Below are positions 32,828 through 44,715 of a stretch of 64,000 nt of DNA, piece by piece. A program made the translations under genes and the position numbers. A model generated the notes under the pieces. That model searched no databases and had not been told where the DNA came from. It worked only from the letters and a program-made list of their open reading frames with translations. Source of the DNA: Mesodorylaimus sp. YZB2_4 (Eukaryota; Nematoda; Enoplea; Dorylaimida; Dorylaimidae); contig JASANH010000123.1 in NCBI GenBank assembly GCA_030248295.1, positions 248,001 to 312,000 on the forward strand, written 5' to 3'. Positions within the stretch are counted from its first letter, which is position 1. Each line of letters opens with the position of its first letter.

Positions 32828-35653
32828 ATGGCCGGCGATACCAAGTCCCCGCGACTGACTATTTCCACCTTGGGCCGTTCCCCGGCACTCAGTCGGACCA
32901 TTTCTATTCCGTCCTTGATCACGTCCAAAGCAGATATTTTAGCCTGTATCGACAAGGAAATCGATTATGATCAGGATGATGATTTGCATCCAGCCTATGC
33001 AAATTGCACATGCGTAAGGTACAAATCGCCCAGTCCACCACCGCCTCTCAAAACCCACGAATCGTCGGATTGCACACGTCGTCCATTGCCACCACCACCA
33101 CCCCCACCACACTCAGCAATGTCGACACAATCAGCGGCAATTACGACATGTATTGAATCAAAATCGGACATAGACGTGAAGGAAACGAGCGCGTACCACT
33201 TTCCCTCCAAAGACGAGCCTAGTTTGTACCACAAAGGCCAAGCTAATCTCGCGCCAAGGTCATTCCAACAACAATCGGGCGGGGAAAACGAGGTATGCGA
33301 GTCGGACACAAAATCCAACCCGCGCCTAGACAACAACTTACTCTCTCATCCCACTTCCAATGCCCATTATGCTAAGTTACACCCATCGCCTAAACTTAGC
33401 CAACAGTGTCAAAACGAACTGGCGGACAAGATCCGTAATCCTCTGCTCGACAATTCCTCACCGTCGCGTCGTCTCAAAACCATCCTCAGACCATCCAAAA
33501 CCGACTTCCTACCAAGCAGGCCAGACGAGGAGAAAAGTGTGTATCGATCAAGGAGTATCTCGCCACCTGCCACATCTTCAGACAACGATTTCAAGGCTAA
33601 GAGAAGTTTGGTCACCAGCAGGACCAGTGGCATTTTGAAAAAGGTAAGGGTGGAGGGCAAGGGTTCAAGCTGACCTGACTGATAGCTATATCAAGAAAGG
33701 CAAGTTATGGGGACAGAAAACTTGCTTGAAAAGGTGTCAGCAGCACAGCCAAGCCAAGGGAGATATGAGAGCAAGCCTATGAGGGAGTGTGGCCTACCTG
33801 GACACTGCGAGCCTTGCGACTCACAACTTGAATCTTTTCAGCTAAATTATCAAGCACCGGACCAAACAAAAATTGAATTCGCGCCTTTTTTGAAAATTTT
33901 TAGTCAGATTTACTGTTTTATTTATATCTGTTTAGTACGTAAGCCGATGGCTGCCATGTCGGCTGTAGAATGCAGAAATTATAACCTCTATTTGAGGACA
34001 CGTCAAATTTTAAATTTCCCGCCACTTTAAAATTGGCTTTCAGGTTCGCGTAGCTCCTATATACTGTTCCTACGGCTGCAACCTGAGAGGTTGACGATGC
34101 TCAGCCTAGGGAGATCGATTACTCTCTCTCTCTCTCTCACTCGCCATGGCCAACCCAGCACAAGGGTTACAACCAAAGTCTCTTAGACAGAACCTCAAAG
34201 TGGAGGAAGGCAAGTCTTGCGAGTATACCTGCCGCTGAAACATCAACCCAATGGGTTGGCGTGTTGCAGCCTGGGGACAGCATAGATCTCCCAGCCGCCA
34301 TAACCGCAGCACCAACTCGAATCATTCCAATCCACCCCTAAATCAAATATTCATGTTCCCGTCCATCTTTCACCTCATCACCAAAAACTTCGAGGGTGAA
34401 GGGAGCCTAATAAATGCGTGATGAAAAGCTAAAAGCGGCTTGCATGTTATGTGAACCTGAAAACCACTTCTAAAATGGCGGGAAGTTTAAAATTTGAGAT
34501 ATACTTTGATAGAGACTATAATATCTGCATTCAAAGCCGGCATGGTAGATACTAGTTCATTCTCTTACCTGACTACAATTTTTAAAAAATGGCGGGAACT
34601 TTAAAATGTTTAGTGCTACAGGATAATGCTGCTAGAAAGATTTGAGTTACGGAACCTATGAAGACAGCTGTGACATTTCAGCCAGTTCAAGACCCATCGA
34701 AAGTGCGTGTTGCCCTATATTACACTTGGTCGTTCTCGGGTCAACATCGTCGCCGTGCCCAGTTGCCAGCACAGCTTCATCCCGCCCTGCCCCCACCGCC
34801 CCTACGCCCGCAGCCTATCGTGGATCCGATACAGCTCCTGGCGGCTAGTCACTACCGCTCCTATTCAGTGCGCCATCCCCTGGCCAGCTATCACTCGCCT
34901 GATCAGCACACATCGACAAGCATGCCTCGCGATTATTACTCGACCAGTAACAAGAGAGTGCGCAATGTGTATTCGACGGCACCAAGGAGTATGAGTCGCC
35001 CCAGTGCCACCCTATCTTACGGCAGCCGTACACTGCGTCCCAACCAGTACTGCACGCCGACCCCCTACACGTGCTATTCGACCATCAGCGACGCGCCCAA
35101 TCTGTACAGGAATATATTCCCTTACACCACCTTGTACAGACCCGCACCAGCCTACCAGCAGTATCAGCAACAGCAGGCATACCAGACCTTGTCACCAGCC
35201 AACACCGCCTTTTATGGTCAATTCGCTGATGGACAGCAGCCTGCCGAACTGGTCCGCAGTATTCGTCGCCAGCATCATTACCACTCGACGCAACCACCAG
35301 TCAGTTCAGAGACAACCGCCAATGCACGCAATGGTTTCGATGTGTACGTGACTGACACCCCCTACCACCACCCATATAGCACAGGCACCCTGTTCGGGAC
35401 CAGCGCCACACTGCCATCCTCCAGTCAGTTGGGGACTGCGGGCGTTGTGAGCGCCTGGAATGCAACCAGCATCGACGAGGGGGGTGTCAACGGGAAAATG
35501 GCCGACCAAGCCGCCAATGATCAAGACGATGGTTACAGTGTGGCAGGGCATGGCAGATGCTCCAGTCGGGCATGCTTGATCGGATGGATGCTGGCACTGA
35601 CTGCTATCATCATTCTGGCATTGGCTGTCGGACTATTCGTTCAAAGTGAGTAG
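32828..35653 (+). CDS. Pro/Ser/Tyr-rich protein with C-terminal membrane segment
   Basis: Two long open exons join in phase: 32828-33643 (donor AAG|GTAAGG) and 34664-35653 (acceptor CTATGAAG, weak pyrimidine tract), giving about 601 aa. Exon 1 is rich in Ser/Pro with polyproline (PLPPPPPPPH, about residue 95) and a basic Ser/Arg stretch (YRSRSISPP). Exon 2 is rich in Tyr, Ser, Gln and Pro (YQQYQQQQAYQ). A hydrophobic segment of about 22 residues (LIGWMLALTAIIILALAVGL) lies right before the end VQSE, so it reads as a tail-anchored protein, or as the start of a type II protein if the GTGAGT at 35648 is used as a donor. The first ATG chosen is MAGDTKSP. The family is not recognised. The frame length, phase match and codon-like composition support coding; the join itself is an inference, and more exons may exist. 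Confidence 0.6.
33948..34553. mobile_element. MITE with about 103-bp inverted ends
   Basis: The left arm 33948-34050 (GGCTGCCATGTCGGCTG ... TTAAATTTCCCGCCACTTTA ... TTTCAGGTTCGCG) matches the reverse complement of 34451-34553 over its whole length with scattered differences. A 400-bp centre contains a (CT)n run at about 34120-34138 and one copy of the CCGCTGAAACATCAACC repeat. It lies in the intron of the 32828-35653 gene. Confidence 0.78.
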
Positions 35654-35780
35654 GCTGTATGGATTATCAATTCAAAGGGTGGGTTACATTATTTGCAGAA
35701 TCTGGAACTAGAGAATCAGAATCTACAGAATCTGGGACTATATTTTTCGCAACCATGGTCCATAACAAAAGACTGAAGCT
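35575..35780 (+). repeat. Source copy of a duplicated membrane-exon segment
   Basis: From CTGGCACTGACTGC through GGCTGTATGGATTATC to GACTGAAGCTGACCTC this matches 38367-38555 with scattered changes. It covers the hydrophobic coding end and sequence 3' of it. Confidence 0.7.
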
Positions 35781-35837
35781 GACCTCGACAAAAAAATTCA
35801 ATCATAAAATGAAAAAGGGAGCTCCACACCGTTACAG

Positions 35838-36490
35838 GCATTGGTAAAATATGGTTTCAGATTCAGGTACAGACCATGGTGGTGGGATTTTACGCACCAC
35901 CATTGCCTGCTTATGCCACTGAGAAAATGCAGGTGCACACAAAACATATGCAGACACGAAATGAAAGAGACAGCCCCAAATGGTTGCACGATGTTGGTAA
36001 AATATAGTTTTAGGTTCAGATTGAGACCATGCTGGTTTGATTTTACACACCGCCATGGCCTGTTTATGCCACTGAGAGAATGCAGATGTATAGTACTTCG
36101 GCAAACAAAACATATGCAGTCATCTGATGAGAGACCGCGCCACATGGTTGCGTGGATTTGGTAAAATATGGTTTAGAGTCAGATGCAGACTGTGAAGGTC
36201 TGTTAATGCCATTAAGAGAATGCAGATGCACCCAAAACACATTCAGTCATTCAATGAGAGACGCTCCGCATGTTCGCAGGAGTTGGTGAAAGATAGTTTC
36301 CGATTCAGATACAGACCAGTTCGATATAAGGTATAATATGTAGATTTTGCGCTTTATCATAGGCTGTTTATACCACTAACGATAAGACAATGTACACAAA
36401 TGCAACACTTAAGCACACAGAACATATGTAGTCATGCAATGGCAGCCCAACACGGTTGCAGTAGCCAGGTAAAATATGGTTTCAGATAAA
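35838..36490 (+). repeat. Decayed tandem repeat, unit roughly 125-185 bp
   Basis: The units begin with GGTAAAATATGGTTTCAGAT or variants near 35845, 36000, 36161, 36287 and 36472. They share TATGCCACTGAGARAATGCA and ACAAAACATATGCAG. Spacing is irregular and copies become more diverged to the right. The start motif is the reverse complement of the core of the 82-bp satellite. Confidence 0.78.
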
Positions 36491-38366
36491 AAAGCGCAGG
36501 CACATTTTGCACAGGATACTCGCTATTCAAAACAAACATTCTATTTCAGTTAGCCGTGAATCAACAAGATTCGAGCAATTACAACGACGTCAAGACCAGA
36601 CCATGGAAACTACTCAAATATGGGAGAAACATCCAGATTTTCACTGATTCATTTTGTTTTATGCAGACATCATATGTGCTGTTGTAATTCTTCTTCATTG
36701 AGTATATATGGTGGCGGTAATCGATAATCGACAGGTATATATTCTCTGAACGTGGTGATCGGCAGAGAAAAACAACCATGCTCCCTTCCTGTCGCAGATT
36801 CTGGGATGGGAATGTGCCGTATGAACAAACTAACCAATAAATCCACGCATTACAGCCTGGGCCTGGCATTGATTGCACTCATAGTTATAGGCGTTGAAAG
36901 CTGTGCAACCCTGAGACGCTTTTTGGCATGATGCAAACGTATAACAAAGGCCCCCGTGGGGAAGGGGGTGTCAGAAAGCGCTTTAGGATCGCCACACCTT
37001 TCAACCTGCCACTGTCCCTGTCCCTGACTGGTGCTTAAAGACGAAGTAAACTCTAGAGCTGATGTTGAAATACTGAAAAAAGAATATGATATTCTGATTT
37101 AGCACCCTCATTTTAGCGAGGTCGCCGAAACTTTGGACGTCCAGTTTTTCCTTAAAAAGAATTTCGCATCTAGATGTGAACACTTGACGAGAAATCTCCA
37201 CTTTTCTTTATTCAAATAACTACTCTTTCTTCTTACTCTTTAAAAACAGCTCACAAGGCGCAGTAAAGACCGAAGTCAACATCAAAGGGTCTTTTAAGAG
37301 CACAGCGATGCACGACCATGTCTCAACAGTCCACCCACCAACAAATCCGCAGACAGACCAAGCACCTGAACCTTGTGACCGTTCTAATTCTAATGCCATA
37401 GCTCATGATTGTTATTTCTTTTGGTCCAGAAGAAAGCCCGACGCAAAATATTTAGCTCGTCAGGCCAACTACTCAGGAGAGGTCAGCGGCCGAAGTCCTG
37501 CGAATTTTTGGAAACATTCTCGCTTCGTCGGGTCTTTTGCGCAAAAAAATTCAGGACCAGAAGCCTGGAAGACGAAACCAAAGCCCAGAGCCTGAACAGC
37601 GGGTTTAGAAGAACCCTGCGAGTGTTTCTCAACTTTCTGTCGCCTCGCAACACATGAATTTAAAAAACCCGCAAGATTTTAGGAGCTGACCGCAGCTGAC
37701 CAGCTGGCCATTAGGGCCAAATATCTGCAGTAGAGCTTTCTTTGACATCAGGAACTTGGGAATAAGCATGTCAAGTTCAACTTAATGCTTGACAAAGCTT
37801 TATAAGATCAAGAAGATGTAACTTTGAAATGTTTGTAATAAAAGGATTGAAATCGAAGAAACCCTTTCTCATAAACTGTAGATACTTTTATTTTATTATA
37901 AATATACCGACTGCTTTTCAACTTGGACCACGCCTAGCTTATAATTCTTTCACTCAGCGCTAGCCTGCAGGAAATGATGGAGCACTAAAATATTCGTAAA
38001 GATTTTGCAACTTCTCTCTACATTTGATCCAAAATTCGAATGGAAACTAGACGAAGCCTAATTTGTGGAGCAGGAAAATTCCAAACAATTACTTGTGTCT
38101 TAGCTTCGGAAGTCTAAAAAAACCGCGTGCAAATCGCACAGGCACACAATTAGTGATTTTTTGCAACCGCAACGGAAGCGTTTGCTCATGGCTCATTGTC
38201 CGCTCCTTAATGTCCTGGTAGCTGCTTACAAAGGGTTGAAGGTATTCTCCCACACGCAGCCGTGTAATACAGTATGTCGCAGGTGAGAGTGCATGTGTGC
38301 GCACTGTTTGTAAAACATAGCTGGTTGGTACACTTGATCAATGATTCTAGTGGTGTCATTTCGACA
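36491..38366. other. Spacer, no gene seen
   Basis: No exon with recognisable features is seen. A short hydrophobic frame at about 36845-36930 (plus; LGLALIALIVIGV) is too short to call. Frames at 37308-37657 overlap each other in two readings and lack family features. Confidence 0.45.
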
Positions 38367-38555
38367 TCCGCTCATCTGCTGGACGCTGGCACTGCTGTGA
38401 TCGCTCTGGCATTGGTTGCTGAATTATTCGCCCTAAGCGAGCGGGCTGTATGGATTATCGAATAAAGGGGGGTTCGCACTATTTGCAGCAGCGTTGATTC
38501 ACCATATTTTACACAATCTCAGTCAATAACAGAAGGCTGGGGCTGACCTCTTGGT
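38367..38555 (+). pseudogene. Duplicated, decayed copy of the membrane-segment exon
   Basis: The sequence reads CTGGACGCTGGCACTGCTG, then GGCTGTATGGATTATCGAAT, then CAGAAGGCTGGGGCTGACCT, aligned to 35589-35780. The hydrophobic reading is still open (TAVIALALVAELFALSE), but the start and upstream exon are missing. It is a partial segmental duplication about 2.8 kb downstream of its source. Confidence 0.65.
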
Positions 38556-39470
38556 CAAATATTCTCGTAGGGACAAGCGAGTCCAAACAGACAAGCTTGC
38601 CAGTAGGCTCGGCCTGCTCTAAACCGCATTTCCCTCTGAGCTCTCCCGTCGAAGAAACGGGAAACTAAGCCCAGGGCTGTATTTACAGTAGATCGAAGCC
38701 GCCCCGACCAGAAACTCTTCTGTTTCGCGCTCCACTTCCGTTTCAGTGACAGCGCGAAAAGTGCGCGAAACCTGAGAGAAAATCTGAATCGCATTTCTGA
38801 TTTGACGGCTGACAGATAAACGACTTCTGCGCATGCAGCGCCATGGATGTATATTAGTCTAAAAGTATATAGCTATGCGCGACGCACGAGTTCAGGGCAG
38901 CAGTGAATGCATGCCTGCCACACCTGTCAATGGCGATGCTGCGGATGATAAGGTGCGCAGACGAAAAGTAAAATGCAGACGGATCATCATAGATTAGGCA
39001 CCCAGGAGTATCCATACTCAAAAAGCTGCCAATTTACACACACCACATTCAATAATTTCGCGGGTACAAACGCACTCACGATCAGTGATCATGAGCATGA
39101 AAGGCAGGCGCCTGCGCCACCAGCTAGTTCTCTCTATGGTCTAATATGACCATCCCCACTTCAGCCAGTGTTTGAATCTCTCCGCATGCCCGTTGAAACA
39201 TCAAACTGTGTTTTGACGCCGCCAAGCCAGGGGAGAATATCGATCCCCAGACCACCAGGAATGCTATTTACGTAGTCGATCTGTTCTCCCCCTCACATGA
39301 GGTGGCGACCATATTGCAATACAAAATACTGCTCCCATTTTTCATAACGTGTGGCGAATGACGTGTTTTGCCAACAGCACCACCGCCTGCTTCAGTCTTT
39401 TAAGTATCTGGGGCTTACTTGATAGCACAGGCTCGAAGTATACCTGTAGGGCAGGTTCTGTTATTGGAAA

Positions 39471-40421
39471 ATGCTCCCCCTGTCGTCCCTGCTCTTCATG
39501 ATTGTCATCAGCGGCCAAGGACACCCAACCAATGGCGATTCACTGAACATCGAGCTGTTCATCAATTTTCATGGTGAAACTGCTGCAGCCGTTAGACTCG
39601 CGATTAATCCTGTGCGCAAGGTCTTGCTTGAAGGCCTTCCTGACTTATTCGAAATAAATGAGAAGCGAACTCGTGTTTCTCTCCTTTTGCCCACCGAAGG
39701 TTCTTCCAAATGGTTGTTGCCAAGCTTGAGTGGAAACTGGACAGAAATCGAACAACTTTTGAGCCAGGATTTAATAAGTAGCCGGAAATGGAATGATATT
39801 TGGTTTGCTATGAAGTTAATATATGAGGAAAATTCCGTCACATCAAAGCCGCGCGTCGTACTGATTCTCAGCACCATCCTAGGTGACTACAGAGACAGGT
39901 ATGAGTACATTAGAGACGTGTACACGCAACTTCAAAACCTAAACGCAGACGGCTTCCTCGCTTTCGTGATTCACCCTCCCTACGGCGATCTGCCCCGTAA
40001 AAAATTACAAGGTCCACTTCATGAGTATTTCACTGTCGACGTGCTGAAATCAGTGAAAGAAAGATGGGAGCAAGAAGTGTGCAAATTCGAAGAGGCCTGT
40101 CTGTACAAGAGCAAAGATCGAAACTACTGCATCGAAGACCTGTTCACGCCGACCATCCCAGATTCCATCGGAGACTGCTTCAAAGTGGCCAAAGCCCCTT
40201 ACATCGACTCAACTCCATGCGAGCCAGCCGAGTGCGAGGAAACGAGCAACAACCTGTGGCCATGGACTGGACCCACCCCCGACTGCAACACCACGTGTGG
40301 CCAACCAGATGTGGCTCGAAATAGTACGGCTGACTGGAAAAAACTGGAGTTTTGCCCCCAGTTCTACGAATGTCCCGAATGCACCACAACAACTGCACGA
40401 GCATCTGGTGTGATTATGTGA
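39471..40421 (+). CDS. Secreted protein with vWA-like fold, C-terminal Cys cluster
   Basis: A single open frame of 316 aa. Residues 1-18 (MLPLSSLLFMIVISGQGH) look like a signal peptide. The body has the rhythm of a von Willebrand A domain: SLNIELFINFHG (first strand), KVLLEGLPDLFEINEKRTRV, KPRVVLILSTILGDYRDRYE and LQNLNADGFLAFVI. The metal-binding DxSxS motif is not there, so ion-dependent adhesion is doubtful. The last 110 residues hold about 14 Cys, including ECEETSNNLWPWTGPTPDC and CPQFYECPEC, suggesting a disulphide-bonded tail. Possible N-glycosylation sites: NWT, NTT, NST. A decayed paralogue lies at 13750-14258 on the other side of the SLC5 cluster. The vWA reading is inference from pattern; the family is otherwise unknown to me. 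No intron is seen. Confidence 0.7.
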   Translation: MLPLSSLLFMIVISGQGHPTNGDSLNIELFINFHGETAAAVRLAINPVRKVLLEGLPDLFEINEKRTRVSLLLPTEGSSKWLLPSLSGNWTEIEQLLSQDLISSRKWNDIWFAMKLIYEENSVTSKPRVVLILSTILGDYRDRYEYIRDVYTQLQNLNADGFLAFVIHPPYGDLPRKKLQGPLHEYFTVDVLKSVKERWEQEVCKFEEACLYKSKDRNYCIEDLFTPTIPDSIGDCFKVAKAPYIDSTPCEPAECEETSNNLWPWTGPTPDCNTTCGQPDVARNSTADWKKLEFCPQFYECPECTTTTARASGVIM

Positions 40422-43204
40422 AGTAAAATTTTTTCGGTCATGGGATTCCTTGCATCTGCGATTTATGCTCGCATAAGCGAGGCGTAAGAAGTTTCACAGT
40501 TCTTTTGCTTCTTACAATTAGCCTAGACAAAGAGCGGGGGCTGCTAATAATTTGTAGCTGCCTGGTTAAAATATATCATGAACAGAAACAAATCCTTTTT
40601 GCTTTTTTCAGCTCTGGTGATCGAATTAAAAAACATGGCTTTATCTAAAATTTCAAACCTTTTATGCCTATGAGCTCGATTAGACGCATTTATATAAAAT
40701 TGGATTGCAATAAAAGCACTATTGATCACTGAATTATTTATTCAGTTTTCTCAATTTTTCTATAGAATTATGTGCCATGGCTCCCAATGTTTTTATATGC
40801 AAAGTTTTATTATCAATAAGCGATTTTCGAATAAACATGCATACTGGGTGCGTGACAAGTTTCCGCCGTCTAAAATCCAGTATCGTAATCAATCTGCTTG
40901 TTTAGCCCAGCCACACAGACGCCCAATGTTGAGTGGGCATCTTTGATCCTTCATAACTCGATAACAAATCAACAATAATGCACAAAATTTCAGGAGTGAG
41001 CTATGTTTGCCGTGGCAAATGATCGTGCAAAATTTCATTCATAGCGGTTCTGCCATTCTTGACGTCCAGAATGCGTGTTTTGCTGTTCCAGAGATGACGA
41101 CGACGACGAAGTACTTAAGACAAGGCCACAACAATAACCAAACCCAGGTCTCCGTGCAGCATCAAGAGCAACTGTACGATGCCTGTGCAGAAGATAGTTC
41201 TTCCTTTTCGACGGCGGCCAAAAAAAAAAAAAAACTTAAAGCTACAGATCGAAAGTCTGGTTTTTCTGAAAGCTCTCATATCAGGGGTTATTCTTTTGAG
41301 GGTGTGATTTTAGGATTCAAGCTAATTAATTTTTTACGCTCAAAGAACTGGATTTTAGCACAGATACCACTCGCAGGTGGAACATTTTTGTTAGCCGTGC
41401 GGTTTTGCCGCTTGGTTAGCCGTAGTTAGATGGCCAAAAAGACAAGACGCGTGTTCTGTGTTATATTATGCGTAAGAGAAAAATTCGATGCTAGAGTCTT
41501 TTGAAATTTTCAAAGGGGCGCGTCGGATTAGACACAAAAGGCGCAACACAAGCGGCCCCCCCCGCCAAAAAAAAAAAAAAAACCCTGCCAGGCTACCTTG
41601 AAATTTTAAGAGTTCTAATGCTCAATTTTCACGCATTTATAGTCGTCGAATCAGGTGGTTCACGGCCGGCATGCCGCAATTGTAAACAACTGAACAATAG
41701 CCGCGTTAAAAGACGACGTTGATCCTGCCCAACAAGAAAACCATTTTAGAACAGGCTTGACGATAGTAAAGGAATATCTTTTTTGTCGCGAAGCTTCGCA
41801 AAATACGTTATTTTTATCCTCTGATTAGGTTGACTAGGTGGAGTAGGTGATCAGATTTTTAGATTTTATCTAAAGAGTTAAAGCTAATGATAGTGCACTG
41901 TAAATGCAGATGATTATGTCGCTTGACAGAACCAATGTGATGATGAGGTCTTTTCTTCTAGTCTACCTTGTTCACGACACAGCAAGAAATGTTTCAGAAT
42001 AAAAACAAGTTACAAAGAAGCAGGTAAAAATTGCATGCCGCAAACGGAATAAAGCTGTCGCCAATACTACATACGCAGAAAATGTGGACTATTGACCCCA
42101 ACAGATTAGGAAATGCCTATTCAGTGAGTAAATCAGACCGATAAGGAAAACTCAGAAACACGGGTTTTCTTTGCTCCCAAAAGCCTACCTCCTTATTATC
42201 TTAAAAATAACACCTAGCCGTCGTACAGTATAGCCAATCTCCGTGCCGATCTTACGTTCCCACCTCGGCTCTACGACCTAAATTGCCTATAAGTAGGAAT
42301 ACCTATACCTAGCCTAGAGTAAAGCACAAACTAGAAACTTACTGTACATTTCTCAATTTCTCTTTCTATCGCCGAGGAAACTTGTCTACCAGTTATCAAT
42401 AATGAGTTCTGCCACAGTCACGCATATTCTACAAACACTTTTCCCTTCTTTTGTGCAATGCACGAAGAAATACTCGTAGAAATACCCCCATTCGTATTTT
42501 CCCGCGTGCCCAACCGGAAGTCACCGGAAGCGCCACAGCCTTACTACGGCGTAAAAGTCAGTTTCGGCGCCTTAGCTGCAAGTGGTGGATTGGATTAGGA
42601 GTGCTGTGCCAAGGGCGGCCAATCTTTTTGGTGTGAAGCTGAAGCTGAACTTCCTCCGGTTTGGTGGCTACTGAGGCTGCTAAGCTGTGGTTGTGCATCA
42701 GTATATTTGACGAGTGCGTCCTTGCTGGACGCTCTAGAAGCGGAGCCATTGTCGAGATGAGCGCGGCAGCGGAATGCCTTACCAATGTGAAAACTGCCCA
42801 CCTATTAGAAGTCATGTGCAATAGACTACAAAGAGTAAAACGTGGGAACTTTTTTGCATGAGACTTGCGTCAGCTAAGGAGGAACTAGACGGCAAATTTC
42901 TTGCATGTATTCTGAATTCTCAACCAAAATACAGGTGCGAAAAAGTATTAATATTTCTAAAAAAATCTGTTATCAGACAACAACAAAGTTGGCCCAGCCA
43001 CTGTACTCTGACTAAATGCAGGGCGAGACTACGCTAGCTGGGCTCCCTCGGCGGCTTCTGTAAATAAATTGTGATCAAACAGAATCGCTAGTGATAAAAA
43101 GTCTAACAGGGCATCCCCTGCCTCAGCTACTTCATTCAGACAAATGTGCGGTGCCGTCTTGGTGCGCTTGGCGTCTTAGTGCGCTAATCCTCGCCTCGAA
43201 CACC

Positions 43205-43345
43205 AGTCAAGGTCCCTCCCTTCTCGCCCGGAAATGCCGGTGATGGCACAAGATGCCCTCGCGAGGAGATGCTCCTACATAGTCAAAATGCACAGAGGGA
43301 ACCTGCCGGGAGAGCTGGTCACCCCACAGGTCCTATCTCATGATC
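43205..43345 (+). repeat. Dispersed repeat, about 130 bp, copy 1
   Basis: It shares GTCCCTCCCTTCTCGCCC, GCACAAGATGCCCTCG, GGAGATGC and GAGAGCTGGTCACC in order with 44595-44715. Same orientation, 1.4 kb apart. Confidence 0.7.
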
Positions 43346-44594
43346 AGTTCAGCCAGCGAGAGACCCGTTTGAACCAGAATCCCCCTCTGGCCAGCGTCCC
43401 TTTTCAGCCATTGCTTCTTTTCTGCCAGTGCTCTTATTCAGCCAGTGTCTCTTTATGGCCAGCCGCGATCGGGCCAGCGTCCCTGTAGGCGTGCAGTATT
43501 TGAAAATCTGGCGTACCCGCACCCATGACTGGTTAGTGATGGATCTCAACGAAGGATGAAGACTAGTACCGTTATTAGTTCATATTTTATCGATTTCGAT
43601 GGAGTATCTAAGGATTTTCATCATTTTCTCGATTTTTATTGTTTATTTCTTTGCAGTCGTTTTATTTTGTATTCATTTCCTATGTCTGGGGTCCTTGAGT
43701 GCGCACAGGCGCTTGGCTGCCAGTAAAATTGAACTTGGACATGAATTCTGCCTCGTTCCTGGCGTGCCTCCTTCTTTATATTCCTTCTCCGCTTGCAACT
43801 GGCGTATACTATGGCTCAAAATTTTGGCCTAGCGCAATTCGTCTTGACAAAATATTGAATATTGACCTGGAACCATTTTGATAATGTTTAGCGGACACTT
43901 AATCGCTGGCGTCGTTTACCTGGACCTAGGACGACGACCCATGCTAAAGACTGGCTCAAAACTGGATCACGACTTTAACCACCCGCACCTCCCCGACTCA
44001 CATGGCATGGCCACATGATTGCTGGGTAGCTGCAGGCATAATGCGTTGGAAGCTGTGATCGGTCAATGGAAGCTCAGTCCAATGGCGCAAAGTGGTCGTG
44101 ATGGATACCATTTGGATTACTTAGCACCCGATTATGCTCAGCTGTTACTTCTGGACAGTACCAACTCTGGTTCCTTAAGGAAACTCATAATACCCTGATT
44201 CCACGCCACTAGCTAGCTGCTTCATATTTGCCTCTTGGGACAAATAACAGTGGTTTGGAATATTCTCGCAAGTCAGCAAAGTCCAGATCTGATTTTTCAT
44301 TAGTTGAAACTTCGCTTCACAAAAATCATGATCGATGGCTGCAGAAAGGATGCAGCATTGCCGGCACCCAACACAGAGTTATGCGCGGCAGGAACAAAGA
44401 TTTTTCGGAATGCGCACACCAAATAACTTACTTTAGCCGCCAGAACCTGACAACTTCAGTGCCTTCGCCATTTGGTCCCCAGGAAAAGGGGCCATCCACT
44501 AAGGTCGACCGCAGCCTAGGGGAAGGGTGGGGGGGGGAGGGGTTAGCCAAAAGCGAACAAATTGGGAATCAGGAACTTGGTACTCACACCAGTC

Positions 44595-44715
44595 ATGACA
44601 GTCCCTCCCTTCTCGCCCAGTGTCATCCCTGGGCTGGCGCAAGATGCCCTCGAGTGGAGATGCACAGGGAAGCTGCTGTGAGAGCTGGTCACCTCACAGC
44701 GTCGCTTATCCTAAC
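44595..44715 (+). repeat. Dispersed repeat, about 130 bp, copy 2
   Basis: It pairs with 43205-43345 (same word order, with small deletions). No pol III boxes or coding frame were recognised. Confidence 0.7.

Noticed and set aside
32828..35653. Identity as a teneurin N-terminal region
   Set aside because: Proline-rich tail plus one membrane span fits superficially, but no EGF, NHL or YD repeats follow, and no specific motif matches.
41007..41429. 140-codon plus frame with poly-Lys
   Set aside because: Crosses a 15-A run and lacks family features; one part (41095-41220) could be an exon but cannot be supported.
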